Assembly: GCA_963789885.1 (NCBI GenBank)
Contig: CAWBNB010000064.1
Span: 367,751 to 431,750 of the forward strand
Source: DATEDA01 sp963789885
Lineage (GTDB): Bacteria; Pseudomonadota; Gammaproteobacteria; Burkholderiales; SG8-39
DNA: 64,000 nt
Reading direction: 5' to 3'
Shown: piece after piece, positions 25,645-33,476 of the stretch
Layout: every line of letters begins with the position of its first letter
How positions within the stretch are numbered: position 1 is the first letter of the stretch
Translations under genes and position numbers: made by a program
Notes under the pieces: generated by a model
What the model saw: only the letters and a program-made list of their open reading frames with translations
What the model was told of the DNA's origin: nothing
The model's database searches: none

Positions 25645-25697
25645 GGCTGGTATCTCCGGTCAACGTTTGACCTTACCGAAGAACCTCGGGCCGTATC

Positions 25698-25713
25698 TGT
25701 ACGCCAGCGCACA
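25698..25713. promoter_or_regulatory. operator site h, shared by divergent genes
   Basis: TGTACG-CCAG-CGCACA followed by GA. Minus strand: TAAGGT at 25675-25670 (22-nt gap) towards Crp/Fnr regulator 2. Plus strand: TAGCCT at 25736-25741 (22-nt gap) towards the small zinc-ribbon gene. Confidence 0.75.
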
Positions 25714-25757
25714 GAACGCCCCGGGGAGAGTGGCATAGCCTGAAGCAGGCGTGCCTA

Positions 25758-25982
25758 GTGGACCGGGAAAAAGCATTGTCAGGATTCATCAGGCACGAGT
25801 GCCCGCGGTGCCGGGGCGCCGGCACATCGGCGGGTCTCATCCGCGTGCGGCGCCGGTTCATCGATCGGCTGATCAGCCTGATCCGGCTGCAACACCGCTA
25901 CCGCTGCCGGTCGATGGACTGCGATTGGGAAGGCAACCTCCCCACCCCGCGCCCTCCGACGCTCGGCGCCCCCCCGCGGTGA
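25758..25982 (+). CDS. small zinc-ribbon-like protein
   Basis: 74 aa with a GTG start. CPRC at residues 15-18 and CRSMDC near residues 54-59 form a probable four-Cys zinc ribbon, separated by a basic amphipathic helix (RRRFIDRLISLIRLQHRYRC). Short proteins of this pattern (CPRC...YRCRxCxW) occur widely without known function. The ribosome site is weak. Operator h and TAGCCT at 25736-25741 lie just upstream, giving a leader of about 10 nt. Confidence 0.5.
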   Translation: MDREKALSGFIRHECPRCRGAGTSAGLIRVRRRFIDRLISLIRLQHRYRCRSMDCDWEGNLPTPRPPTLGAPPR

Positions 25983-26026
25983 CCGCGCAAATACCCGGCA
26001 CGACTCGCCGTGGCAGCGCTGCCGTT

Positions 26027-26250
26027 CTATGCGGGCGAGGGCACTCCGAGGCCGCGTCGACGCAGCGTCTCGCGAACGTTCCGGGTCGTGCGAATGCGCG
26101 AGAAAGCCGGTGATCCGCGCACCGTACTCGAGCGCAGCCCACTCCTCTTCGTAGAGCCGCGCCACTTCGTCGATCTGGCACTTGCGATTCGCGGGCGAGG
26201 AACTCGATCGCTCGCTGCTGTTGGGATTTACTGTCGGGCTGAGGGAGCAT
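26027..26250 (-). pseudogene. DUF3562 protein, two frameshifts
   Basis: The three frames join to MLPQPDSKSQQQRAIEFLAR + ESQVP, then IDEVARLYEEEWAALEYGAR + ITGFL, then IRTTRNVRETLRRRGLGVPS, ending at a TAG at 26029-26027. This is the complete DUF3562 pattern (a short helical protein with DEVARxYE and a basic VRExLRRR tail). The breaks are near 26181 and 26111, and each is repaired by deleting one base. Operator i lies 59 bp upstream with TAGTCT at 26286-26281, so the promoter appears intact. It is divergent from the desaturase. Confidence 0.6.
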
Positions 26251-26308
26251 TGGGGAGATCCAGGTATGGGTTTCCCATGCAGACTACCCCGCCCGTCCCC
26301 TGGAGCGT

Positions 26309-26324
26309 CGTACGTCAGCGCACA
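26309..26324 (-). promoter_or_regulatory. operator site i, upstream of the DUF3562 gene
   Basis: CGTACG-TCAG-CGCACA. On the minus strand TAGTCT at 26286-26281 follows after 22 nt. It is 34 bp from operator j, so the divergent pair has one site each. Confidence 0.7.
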
Positions 26325-26358
26325 TAGCGCCCGATCGGCAGCAGCTCTTTCCCCACTC

Positions 26359-26374
26359 TGTACGCTAGCGTACA
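26359..26374 (+). promoter_or_regulatory. operator site j, upstream of the desaturase
   Basis: TGTACG-CTAG-CGTACA is itself a perfect palindrome, and the symmetry extends by three bases each side to 22 bp (26356-26377). GACAAT at 26397-26402 follows after 22 nt. The desaturase ATG is at 26449. Confidence 0.75.
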
Positions 26375-26448
26375 GAGCGAACCGGACGGCGCGGGGGACA
26401 ATAACGGGGAGCATGCGATGCATGGGACCGGTGGAAAGGATATGAGGG

Positions 26449-27642
26449 ATGATCTCGTACGGTATTGTCGAGTTGCCGTGGTGGGGTTATCTGACGGTCA
26501 CCCTTGTCCTGACCCACACCACCATCGCCGCAGTCACGATATTCCTGCATCGGCATCAGACCCATCGCGCGCTGGACCTGCACCCGGCGATCAGTCACTT
26601 CTTCCGGTTCTGGCTCTGGCTCACCACCGGCATGGTGACCAGGGAATGGGTGGCGATCCATCGAAAGCACCACGCCAGGGTCGAGACCGCCGCAGATCCG
26701 CACAGTCCGCAGATCCTCGGCATCGGCCGGGTGCTGGGGGCCGGCGTCCTCCTCTACACCAGCGAGTCGCGTAACCGCGACACGATCGAAAAGTTCGGCC
26801 GCGGCACGCCCGACGACTGGATCGAGAAGCATGTCTACGCCGGGTGTCCCACATGCGGGGTCGTCCTCATGGGACTAATCGACGTGGTCGCGTTCGGGCT
26901 TGGTCCGGGCAGCCTGATCTTCGGGATCCAGATGATATGGATCCCGTTCTGGGCCGCCGGGGTGATCAACGGGGTCGGGCACTACTGGGGATACCGCAAC
27001 TTCCCCGTCGAAGACGCCAGCACCAACATCGTCCCCTGGGGCATCCTGATCGGGGGCGAAGAGTTCCACAACAATCACCACGCCTATCCGACTTCGGCGA
27101 AGCTTTCGAGCGCCTGGTACGAGTTCGACATCGGCTGGATGTACATCCGCATCCTCGAGATGCTCGGGCTCGCCCGGGTCAGGAGGGTTGCCCTCGCGCC
27201 CCGGCTCAGCGCCGGGAAGACGGCGTGCGACGCGGACACCGTGAAGTCCATCGTGACTCACCGCTACCACGTGCTCGCGCAGTATCACCGCTCGGTCGGA
27301 AGCGCATGCCGGCGGGAGATCCGCAGGCTGCGACGGCACGCCGCGACCCCGAGCGAGGGCGGCATCGACGCACTCTCGGCGAGGAGCCTCCTTCGCTGGC
27401 TGCGCTTCCACACGTGGGATTGGCGAGCGCGCCGCCCGATGATCCTCGATTCGCTGGTGCGCAAGCACGAGCTGCTGCATACCGTGTACTCGATGCGGCG
27501 GGAGCTGAGCGAGCTCTGGAGCCGATCGAGCGCGTCGACCGACCAGCTGGTGAAGCAGCTTTCCGATTGGCGCGAGCGGGCGGAGGCCAGCGGGATCGCC
27601 GCGCTGCGCGAGTTCGCGCGCCGGCTGCCGCACTACGTTTGA
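26449..27642 (+). CDS. acyl-CoA/fatty-acid delta-9 desaturase
   Basis: 397 aa integral-membrane di-iron desaturase. The three His boxes are HRHQTHR (residues 34-40), HRKHH (residues 70-74) and EEFHNNHHAYPTSA, with membrane helices around them. The C-terminal 130 residues are helical and charged (ITHRYHVLAQYHR, LVRKHELLHTVYSMRREL), longer than in minimal desaturases. The enzyme introduces a double bond into acyl chains and so adjusts membrane fluidity. GAGGG precedes the ATG. Its promoter carries the most symmetric operator of the set. Confidence 0.92.
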   Translation: MISYGIVELPWWGYLTVTLVLTHTTIAAVTIFLHRHQTHRALDLHPAISHFFRFWLWLTTGMVTREWVAIHRKHHARVETAADPHSPQILGIGRVLGAGVLLYTSESRNRDTIEKFGRGTPDDWIEKHVYAGCPTCGVVLMGLIDVVAFGLGPGSLIFGIQMIWIPFWAAGVINGVGHYWGYRNFPVEDASTNIVPWGILIGGEEFHNNHHAYPTSAKLSSAWYEFDIGWMYIRILEMLGLARVRRVALAPRLSAGKTACDADTVKSIVTHRYHVLAQYHRSVGSACRREIRRLRRHAATPSEGGIDALSARSLLRWLRFHTWDWRARRPMILDSLVRKHELLHTVYSMRRELSELWSRSSASTDQLVKQLSDWRERAEASGIAALREFARRLPHYV

Positions 27643-27672
27643 TCGCAAAGCCGGTGCGATCGAATCGTCCTC

Positions 27673-27688
27673 CGTACGCCACCGCACC
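27673..27688 (+). promoter_or_regulatory. operator site k, upstream of the cold-shock-like gene
   Basis: CGTACG-CCAC-CGCACC. TACCCT at 27710-27715 follows after 21 nt; the next ATG is at 27750. Confidence 0.7.
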
Positions 27689-27749
27689 GACCCGGCGCGG
27701 CGTTGTCGATACCCTCCATCCACGAGGCAACGCCAGACTTGGAGGCATC

Positions 27750-27965
27750 ATGACTACGGGAACCCTTATGTACTTCTACAAGACCAGAAAGTTCGGCTTC
27801 ATTCGACCCGACGACGGCTCGAAGGACGTGTTCGTGCACGTCACGGCCGTGCAACGCTCCGGCCTCGGCAGCGTCGCCGAGGGCCAACGGCTCTCGTACG
27901 ACCTGGATCGCGGCGCCGACGGCGAGCCGTTCGCATTCAACCTGAAGGCCGCCAGCCGCGAATGA
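27750..27965 (+). CDS. cold-shock-domain-like protein
   Basis: 71 aa. The RNA-binding strands are recognisable: FGFIRPDDG (RNP1 type) and DVFVHVTAVQRSGL (RNP2 type), followed by EGQRLSYDLDRG. The first strand is altered (MTTGTLMYFYKTRKFGFIRP instead of GTVKWFNxxKGFGFI), so it is a divergent CspA relative. It probably binds single-stranded RNA. GGAGG is 4 nt before the ATG. Operator k suggests stress rather than cold control. Confidence 0.85.
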   Translation: MTTGTLMYFYKTRKFGFIRPDDGSKDVFVHVTAVQRSGLGSVAEGQRLSYDLDRGADGEPFAFNLKAASRE

Positions 27966-27984
27966 CGGCAGCACCGGGAACGAC

Positions 27985-28185
27985 GTGAGGCGGGACTTAT
28001 ATCGAGGACTCCTGGGAGGCGCCGCCTCGGCCGCCGCCTGGGGGCTCGCCAAGCAGATCGATCAAGCGGCACGACACAGTCAGTCTCAGCAGAGAGCGCG
28101 CGCGATTCAAACCTGGGAAGGAGAGGGCGGCAGCGCGACCGATCGGCCGACGCCGCGAGCCCTGCGGAGTCCCATTTTCGAGTGA
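27985..28185 (+). CDS. small hypothetical protein
   Basis: 66 aa from a GTG 19 bp after the cold-shock-like gene, so probably in the same transcript. It begins RRDLYRGLLGGAASAAAWGL with a short hydrophobic, glycine-rich segment and then a polar tail. Similar GLLGGxxAGxxxSxVK starts are seen in small membrane proteins of proteobacteria, but I cannot name a family. No clear ribosome site. Confidence 0.4.
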   Translation: MRRDLYRGLLGGAASAAAWGLAKQIDQAARHSQSQQRARAIQTWEGEGGSATDRPTPRALRSPIFE

Positions 28186-28405
28186 GGACCTGGCGCAGGA
28201 CGCGGCGCCAGCTCCGGCTCGTGCGGATCGCTGCAGGCGCCTAGGCCCGGATCCGCGGCTTCGATGCGCCGCTGCCGTCGGGCCACCGACGGACTTCATC
28301 CGGCGGCGTGCGGCCGTATCATCGTTGCCATGAAGCCCTCGTCGTGCGCTGCGTCGGCAGGTGGACGCGGCCCGCCCGGCAGGACCGCGACATGACGGAT
28401 CCAGG

Positions 28406-29035
28406 ATGAAGCTCGGTTCGCAGGACCTCGAACGGCTAGCGGGCCTCACGCTGGATCATTACGACCAGCGCGCCGAAGATTTCCGGGACGGCACGCAGGA
28501 TCACGACGTCAGCCAGAACATCGCGGCGCTGTTGCAATATATCGCGGGCGCGCGCCCTTTCACGATACTCGATTTCGGCTGCGGGCCGGGACGCGACCTC
28601 AAGGTGTTCGCCGGGCTCGGCCACGTCGCGGTCGGTCTGGAAGGCGCCGCCCGCTTCGCCGCGATGGCGCGAGCCCACAGCGGCTGTGAAGTGTGGCAGC
28701 AGGACTTCCTCAAACTCGACCTGCCGGATGAGCGGTTCGATGGCATCTTCGCCAACGCCGCGCTCTTCCACGTCCCCGGGCAGGAGCTGCCGCGCGTATT
28801 GCTGGAATTGCACGCCACGCTCAAGCCGGGCGGCGTGCTGTTCAGCTCGAACCCGCACGGCCACAACGAGGAAGGGTGGAACCGCGGACGGTACGGCGCG
28901 TACCACGATCTCGAGACCTGGCGCCGCTACGTGTCGGCTGCAGGCTTCGTCGAGCTCGCTCACTACTACCGCCCTCCCGGGCTACCGCGCGGGCAGCAGC
29001 CCTGGCTGGCGAGCGTCTGGCGGAGGCTTGCATGA
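28406..29035 (+). CDS. class I SAM-dependent methyltransferase
   Basis: 209 aa. Motif I is TILDFGCGPGRDLKVFAGLG, followed by the SAM-ribose region VGLEGAARFA and motif post-II DGIFANAALFHVP. Late motif LKPGGVLFSSNPHGHNEEGW fits small-molecule or O-methyltransferases. An N-terminal YDQRAEDFRDGTQDHD segment is typical of cytosolic methyltransferase-11 proteins. Its stop overlaps the ATG of the next gene (ATGA), so the two are coupled. The substrate is unknown. The 220 bp before it hold no recognisable element. Confidence 0.87.
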   Translation: MKLGSQDLERLAGLTLDHYDQRAEDFRDGTQDHDVSQNIAALLQYIAGARPFTILDFGCGPGRDLKVFAGLGHVAVGLEGAARFAAMARAHSGCEVWQQDFLKLDLPDERFDGIFANAALFHVPGQELPRVLLELHATLKPGGVLFSSNPHGHNEEGWNRGRYGAYHDLETWRRYVSAAGFVELAHYYRPPGLPRGQQPWLASVWRRLA

Positions 29036-29778
29036 TGATCGAATCGCTGCTGCTCGCCGTGACCCGCGTCACGACGATGCTCGGGCAGCGGCACTTGACC
29101 AACGCGACCGGCTTTTTCTTCGAGCGGGAAGGCCGGTTGTACCTGGTGACCAGCCGGCACGTGGTGCTGGACGAGGCGAGCGATCATCACCCGGACCGCT
29201 TGGAGATCGAGCTGCACGTGGCGCCGGAGAACGTGGCGATGACGAGGCAATTCTCCATCCCGCTCTACCGGGACCGGCAGTCGATCTGGCGAGAAGCGCG
29301 CGACGCGGCCAGCGCGATCGACGTCGTCGCCCTGGAGCTCGAGCGGCCTGCCCTCCCTGCGACGCTCCTTTACCACGCATTCACGCCCGCGCACCTCGTG
29401 AAGGAACTCGACGAGATCGAAGTGGGAACGTCGGTGCTCATCGCCGGTTTCCCGCTGGGCTTCCACGACACGCTGCATCGTCTGCCGGTCGCCCGGCAGG
29501 CGGTGATCGCCTCGGCCTTCGGGATCCGGTTCCAGGGCCACGGCTACTTCCTGACGGATGCGCGGATGCATCGCGGCACGAGCGGCGCACCGGTGGTCGC
29601 GCGCGACTTGACCCAGGGCGCCGGTCGGGTGGAGCTGCCGTGGATGCTGCTCGGCGTCCACGCGGGCCGGATGGACGTCGCCAACCGCGACATCGAGCAG
29701 GACGAACGGCTGGACCTGAACTACGCCTGGTACGCCGACGTGCTCCTGACCCTCACGCAGGACGCGGCGTCGGCCTAG
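29032..29778 (+). CDS. trypsin-like serine peptidase domain protein
   Basis: 248 aa chymotrypsin/trypsin-fold protein. The catalytic triad is visible: His in LYLVTSRHVVLD, Asp in AIDVVALELE and Ser in MHRGTSGAPVV (GxSGxP). There is no signal peptide or PDZ domain, so it may act in the cytoplasm, unlike DegP. The first Met (29032) overlaps the methyltransferase stop; a second Met follows at 29035. Its stop codon shares a CTAG with the convergent small Cys gene. Substrate unknown; the coupling suggests joint function with the methyltransferase. Confidence 0.8.
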   Translation: MMIESLLLAVTRVTTMLGQRHLTNATGFFFEREGRLYLVTSRHVVLDEASDHHPDRLEIELHVAPENVAMTRQFSIPLYRDRQSIWREARDAASAIDVVALELERPALPATLLYHAFTPAHLVKELDEIEVGTSVLIAGFPLGFHDTLHRLPVARQAVIASAFGIRFQGHGYFLTDARMHRGTSGAPVVARDLTQGAGRVELPWMLLGVHAGRMDVANRDIEQDERLDLNYAWYADVLLTLTQDAASA

Positions 29779-29936
29779 CCGCGCCGCTTCCCGCTGTTCT
29801 TCGTCTTGCGGGCTCCGCTGCTGGACTTCGCGTCGTCCGCTTTCTTGTAGTCGCCGATGACGCCTTTCACGGGACAGACGCCGAAGATCGGACACTTCCT
29901 GCAACCGACGGCTATGGCGATCGGACAAAGGGTCAT
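29775..29936 (-). CDS. small Cys-rich protein
   Basis: 53 aa. The N-terminal part CPIAIAVGCRKCPIFGVCPV has four Cys (C-x8-C-x2-C-x5-C) that could bind a metal. It is followed by KGVIGDYKK and a Lys/Ser-rich tail. GAGGAG precedes the ATG at 29936 by 7 nt. I recall very similar MTLCPIAI-type short proteins in other proteobacteria without function. It overlaps the stop of the convergent peptidase gene. Confidence 0.6.
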   Translation of the reverse strand: MTLCPIAIAVGCRKCPIFGVCPVKGVIGDYKKADDAKSSSGARKTKNSGKRRG

Positions 29937-30184
29937 TGGTACGCTCCTCGCCGCGGTGTTCGACGGCCCGGGTCCCGGGAGTGGATTCCGGCCTTCGGGG
30001 GCGCCCCGCGTCGGGTTGGCCCTGCCCGATCGTACGCTTGCTGACGCTGCCCGAGGGCAGGCCGCAGTGGCTTGGCGTCGTGACGCGGATTTCAGATAGA
30101 CGAAAACCTTCGCGCAGACGGCGCCTTCGCTTACGCGGGGCGCCGCAGCGGCATTGATACGTCGAACAAATATTCGGTTCGCTC

Positions 30185-30200
30185 TGTTCGCTAGCGCACT
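30185..30200 (+). promoter_or_regulatory. operator site l, upstream of the proteasome-like gene
   Basis: TGTTCG-CTAG-CGCACT. TACGCT at 30223-30228 follows after 22 nt; the start codon is at 30272. Confidence 0.7.
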
Positions 30201-30271
30201 GTCCTCGACCTCGATGCCCGGGTACGCTTTTCGCGTGCGGCCCATGTTTCCCCAACCCCGTTAGCGCGTCG

Positions 30272-31084
30272 ATGACCGTACTCGTGTCCGTCAAGATCAA
30301 CGACGGCGTCGTCATGGCCGCGGACAGCGCCAGCTCGTTCGCCAGCGGCATGATCTATCACCACGCCCAGAAGATCGTGAACCTGAGGAAGGGGCTACCC
30401 ATCGGCGCGATGGTGACCGGCGCCGGCGGCATCGGCAACGAGTCGATCGACACCTTGCTGAAAGACCTCCGGCGGCGATTCAGCGGCGGAAGCGCCGATC
30501 ACCCCGACTGGAAGCTGGAGCCCGATCGCTACACCGTCGAGCAGGTCTCGGTCCGGGTCAGGGAATTCCTGTTCGAGGAGAAGTCGCGGCCGCTCGGCGG
30601 CGGCGTCTGGACGAAGGTACGCCTCTGCGGCTACTCCGCCGGCCGTCCCCTGGCAGAGGTCTGGGAAGTGCAGCTGATGGGGCTCGAGTGCGCCGCGCCG
30701 ACGCAGGTTCAGGCGGAGCAGGAGTTCGGTCCGCGATGGGACGGCGAATACGAGGCCCTGGACAGATTGATCTTCGGCCTCGGGACCAAGTTCAACGAGG
30801 CCTACACGAAGCACGGCCTGTCGGCGGAACTGGCCGCCGACGCGCGGGCCAGGCTGGCCCCCGAGCTGTACGAGCTGCTGTTCCTCGAAGCCATGCCGAT
30901 CCACGATGCCGTCGACCTCGCCCGCTTTCTCGTCCAGACGACCATCGGCTTCGTCAAGTTCTCGGTCAGTCGCCCGAAGACGGTGGGTGGCCCGATAGAG
31001 ATCGCGGCCATCACGAAGCACGAGGGCTTCAAATGGATCGAGCGGAGGCATTTCTTCCCGCCCGAGCACAACGCGTCGGACTGA
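30272..31084 (+). CDS. proteasome-beta-like Ntn hydrolase (Anbu/BPH-like)
   Basis: 270 aa. The N-terminus MTVLVSVKINDGVVMAADSA matches proteasome beta/HslV subunits. After Met removal, Thr1, Asp17 and Lys33 fall exactly at the catalytic positions (T2, D18 and K34 in the precursor), and GAMVTGAGGIGNES matches the region after strand S4. There is no propeptide. Bacterial homologues include HslV, Anbu and the beta-proteobacterial homologue BPH; the length and the long C-terminal region argue against HslV, and no HslU-like ATPase is adjacent. It probably forms a ring peptidase or amidohydrolase in the cytoplasm. Operator l suggests stress induction. Confidence 0.75.
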   Translation: MTVLVSVKINDGVVMAADSASSFASGMIYHHAQKIVNLRKGLPIGAMVTGAGGIGNESIDTLLKDLRRRFSGGSADHPDWKLEPDRYTVEQVSVRVREFLFEEKSRPLGGGVWTKVRLCGYSAGRPLAEVWEVQLMGLECAAPTQVQAEQEFGPRWDGEYEALDRLIFGLGTKFNEAYTKHGLSAELAADARARLAPELYELLFLEAMPIHDAVDLARFLVQTTIGFVKFSVSRPKTVGGPIEIAAITKHEGFKWIERRHFFPPEHNASD

Positions 31085-31159
31085 GCGCGGACGCCAGTTG
31101 CTGTCCCACATGCGCTCCTGTCCCCGCGCCCGCCCCGTTCACCAGCTGCGAGATCGGGC

Positions 31160-32518
31160 ATGACAGCGGAAAGCACCGCGGACCAGCTCGACGCGCTCGC
31201 CACGCATCTCGCCGCGACGCGCGAGTCGCTATTGCAGGGCTGGCGGGAGGCGGCCGACGCGGACCCGCAGCTCACGTCCGCCTCGGCCCTGTCCCGCGCG
31301 CAGTTCGTCGACCACATTCCCGAGGTGCTGGATGCCTTCGAGCAGATGCTCCGCGCCCCCTACGGTCACGATCGGGCCGAGGCAGCCAAGGGCCAGCGCG
31401 AAGGTGCGGCGGGCCATGGGATGCACCGCTGGCAGCAGGGTTACCGGCAGCGCGAGGCGATGCGGGAATGGCGCCACCTGCACCTCTGCCTCGTCGACGA
31501 GCTGGAAGCGTACTCGCTCGCGCACCCCGGGACCGCAGCCGAAGCGATGGCAATCGCGCGGCGGGCACTCGCGGAGCTGTGCAGCGACGGCGTGTGCGAG
31601 AGCGCCGATCAATACCAGCAGTTGCAGCGGAGCGAAGCGGCGGGACGCGAGCGCGAGCTCGTGCAGGCGCTCGAGGCGCTCGAGATGCTCGATGCGCGCC
31701 GGGCCGAGACGCTCCGCGAAGCCGCGCACGACCTGCGCGGCAGCCTAAGCGTGGTGACGTTCGCGACCGTGGCGCTCGACCGGCAGACTGCCGCGGACGA
31801 TGCGCGCGCGCACTCCCTCGCCGAGCTGCACCGGGGCGTGGCCTCCATGACCGCGCTTCTCAACGACCTGATCCGCCTCGCCCGCCTCGAGGCGGGCCAC
31901 GAGCGACGCACCGACGCGCCGTTCGACGCGGCGGTGCTGCTGCGCGAGCTGTGCATGGCGATGCAGCCGCTCGCGGCGGAGCGCGGGCTCGCACTCGTCG
32001 CCGACGGGCCGGCGATGCTCGCCGTCGAGGGCGACCGCATCAACACCTACCGGATCGCGCAGAACCTCCTAGTGAACGCATTGAAGTACACCGAGCGCGG
32101 CGGCGTGAAGGTCACCTGGGAAGCCGATCCGACCGACCCGGGCTGGCGCTGGTTGCTGTCCGTGCAGGACACGGGGCCGGGGTTGCAGGCAAGTGCGTCG
32201 GCGCCGTTCGCGCGCGCACTGAAGGCGGCGACCGACGACGCGCAGGCCGTGGGCGAGCAGGCGGATGCGGACGGCGAGCCGTCGGCGGAGGCCGAGCCGC
32301 CGCCGATGCTCCGCTCGCAGTCCGGGCGTCGCGCCCAGGACGAGCCGGCCGGTGAAGGGATCGGGCTCGCGATCGTAAAGCGGCTTTGCGAGCTGCTGGA
32401 CGCCAGCCTCGAGCTGCACACGGAGGCCGGCAAAGGAACGACCTTCCGGGTGCTGTTCCCGCGACAGTCTCCGCGAACCGCGGGCGGCTCAGGCCAAGGC
32501 GACTCAGGCGGCCCCTGA
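31160..32518 (+). CDS. sensor histidine kinase with RsbRD-like N-terminal domain
   Basis: 452 aa cytoplasmic kinase without membrane helices. Residues 10-150 are a helical sensor region similar to the RsbRD_N domain (LLQGWREAADADPQL, HRWQQGYRQREAMREWRHLH). The H-box is LREAAHDLRGSLSVV with His190, the N-box is NLLVNALKYTERGG, G1 is DTGPGL and G2 is GEGIGLAIVKRL. A polar, low-complexity insert lies between G1 and G2. No response regulator is adjacent, so the partner is elsewhere. It is 75 bp downstream of the Ntn-hydrolase gene and may be read with it. Confidence 0.85.
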   Translation: MTAESTADQLDALATHLAATRESLLQGWREAADADPQLTSASALSRAQFVDHIPEVLDAFEQMLRAPYGHDRAEAAKGQREGAAGHGMHRWQQGYRQREAMREWRHLHLCLVDELEAYSLAHPGTAAEAMAIARRALAELCSDGVCESADQYQQLQRSEAAGRERELVQALEALEMLDARRAETLREAAHDLRGSLSVVTFATVALDRQTAADDARAHSLAELHRGVASMTALLNDLIRLARLEAGHERRTDAPFDAAVLLRELCMAMQPLAAERGLALVADGPAMLAVEGDRINTYRIAQNLLVNALKYTERGGVKVTWEADPTDPGWRWLLSVQDTGPGLQASASAPFARALKAATDDAQAVGEQADADGEPSAEAEPPPMLRSQSGRRAQDEPAGEGIGLAIVKRLCELLDASLELHTEAGKGTTFRVLFPRQSPRTAGGSGQGDSGGP

Positions 32519-32562
32519 CCGGCGTACCGGTGCTAATGCGGCTCTGCTACGCGATTGCAGGA

Positions 32563-33291
32563 TCACGTCGCGAGCGTATTGGGGAGCAGACGATCGCATT
32601 CCCGCTTGACTACCGCGTAGCATTCGCAGGCTCGGGCCTCCAGGCCCGGCCGATCCAGCACCGTGATCCGGCCACGGCTGTAGCGGATCAAGCCGGCGTC
32701 CTGCAACTTCCCCGCAGCCTCCGTGACCCCTTCGCGGCGCACCCCCAGCATGTTGGCGATCAACTCCTGCGTCATGGTGAGCTTGTTCGAGGGGAGCCGG
32801 TCGAGACTCAGCAGCAGCCAGCGACAGAGCTGCTGATCGACCGAATGATGCCGGTTGCAGACCGCCGTCTGCGCCATCTGCGTCAGTAACCCCTGCGTAT
32901 AGCGCAGCAATAGGTGCTGCATCGGCCCGGCGCGAGTGAACTCCCGCTTCATCACCTGCCCCGAAAGCCGGAGCGCCGCGCCGGCGCTCTGCACGATGGC
33001 GCGGCTCGGGGTGGTCTCCCCTCCCATGAAGAGGGCAACACCCACCATTCCCTCCTTCCCCACCACGGCGATCTCGGCGGACGAGCCGTCCGCCATGACG
33101 TAGAGCAGGGACACGATCGCCGTGGTGGGGAAGTAGACGTAATCCTGCCGGCTGCCGGATTCGTAAACGACATCACCGAGCGCCATCGAGACCGGCTCGA
33201 GGTGGGGATACAGGCGTTCGCGTTCGGCTGGCGGGAGGACAGCCAGTAGCCCGTTCGTTTCGGGAGTCTGGGCGGGAGGGCTTGCTGGCAT
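32563..33291 (-). CDS. Crp/Fnr family transcriptional regulator (3)
   Basis: 242 aa, near-duplicate of regulator 2 at 24925-25644: long identical stretches include FPTTAIVSLLYVMADG, HHSVDQQLCRWLLLSLDRLP and NKLTMTQELIANMLGVRREG. Differences concentrate at the N-terminus and last residues. The HTH recognition region (LGVRREGVTEAAGKLQ) is identical, so both should bind the same DNA. Operator m lies 44 bp upstream, but its -10 on this strand is poor, so this copy may be expressed differently from regulator 2. Confidence 0.9.
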   Translation of the reverse strand: MPASPPAQTPETNGLLAVLPPAERERLYPHLEPVSMALGDVVYESGSRQDYVYFPTTAIVSLLYVMADGSSAEIAVVGKEGMVGVALFMGGETTPSRAIVQSAGAALRLSGQVMKREFTRAGPMQHLLLRYTQGLLTQMAQTAVCNRHHSVDQQLCRWLLLSLDRLPSNKLTMTQELIANMLGVRREGVTEAAGKLQDAGLIRYSRGRITVLDRPGLEARACECYAVVKRECDRLLPNTLAT

Positions 33292-33334
33292 GTCCGGTTG
33301 AGGTTCGACGTCGCTGACAAGAGTCTAGCCCCTC

Positions 33335-33350
33335 GGTATGCCTGCGTACA
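33335..33350. promoter_or_regulatory. operator site m (degenerate), between regulator 3 and a DsbA-like gene
   Basis: GGTATG-CCTG-CGTACA followed by GAGA. The left arm has decayed. On the plus strand GATGAT at 33373-33378 lies after 22 nt; on the minus strand no good hexamer is seen at the expected place. Confidence 0.5.
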
Positions 33351-33476
33351 GAGAGCCCCGGGGGAAGGGGAGGATGATCGCCGCGCTGCTGCCGCCGGAA
33401 CCCTCATGCTCAAGCCGGATCCGATCGCCGACCGCTGCGGCTCGTTCTGTGCCAACCTACCCTGCAAGGAACTGCA

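Noticed and set aside
24925..33291. The two near-identical Crp/Fnr genes as ends of a composite transposon
   Set aside because: They are ordinary regulator genes in direct orientation; no inverted ends, transposase or integrase is seen between or beside them.
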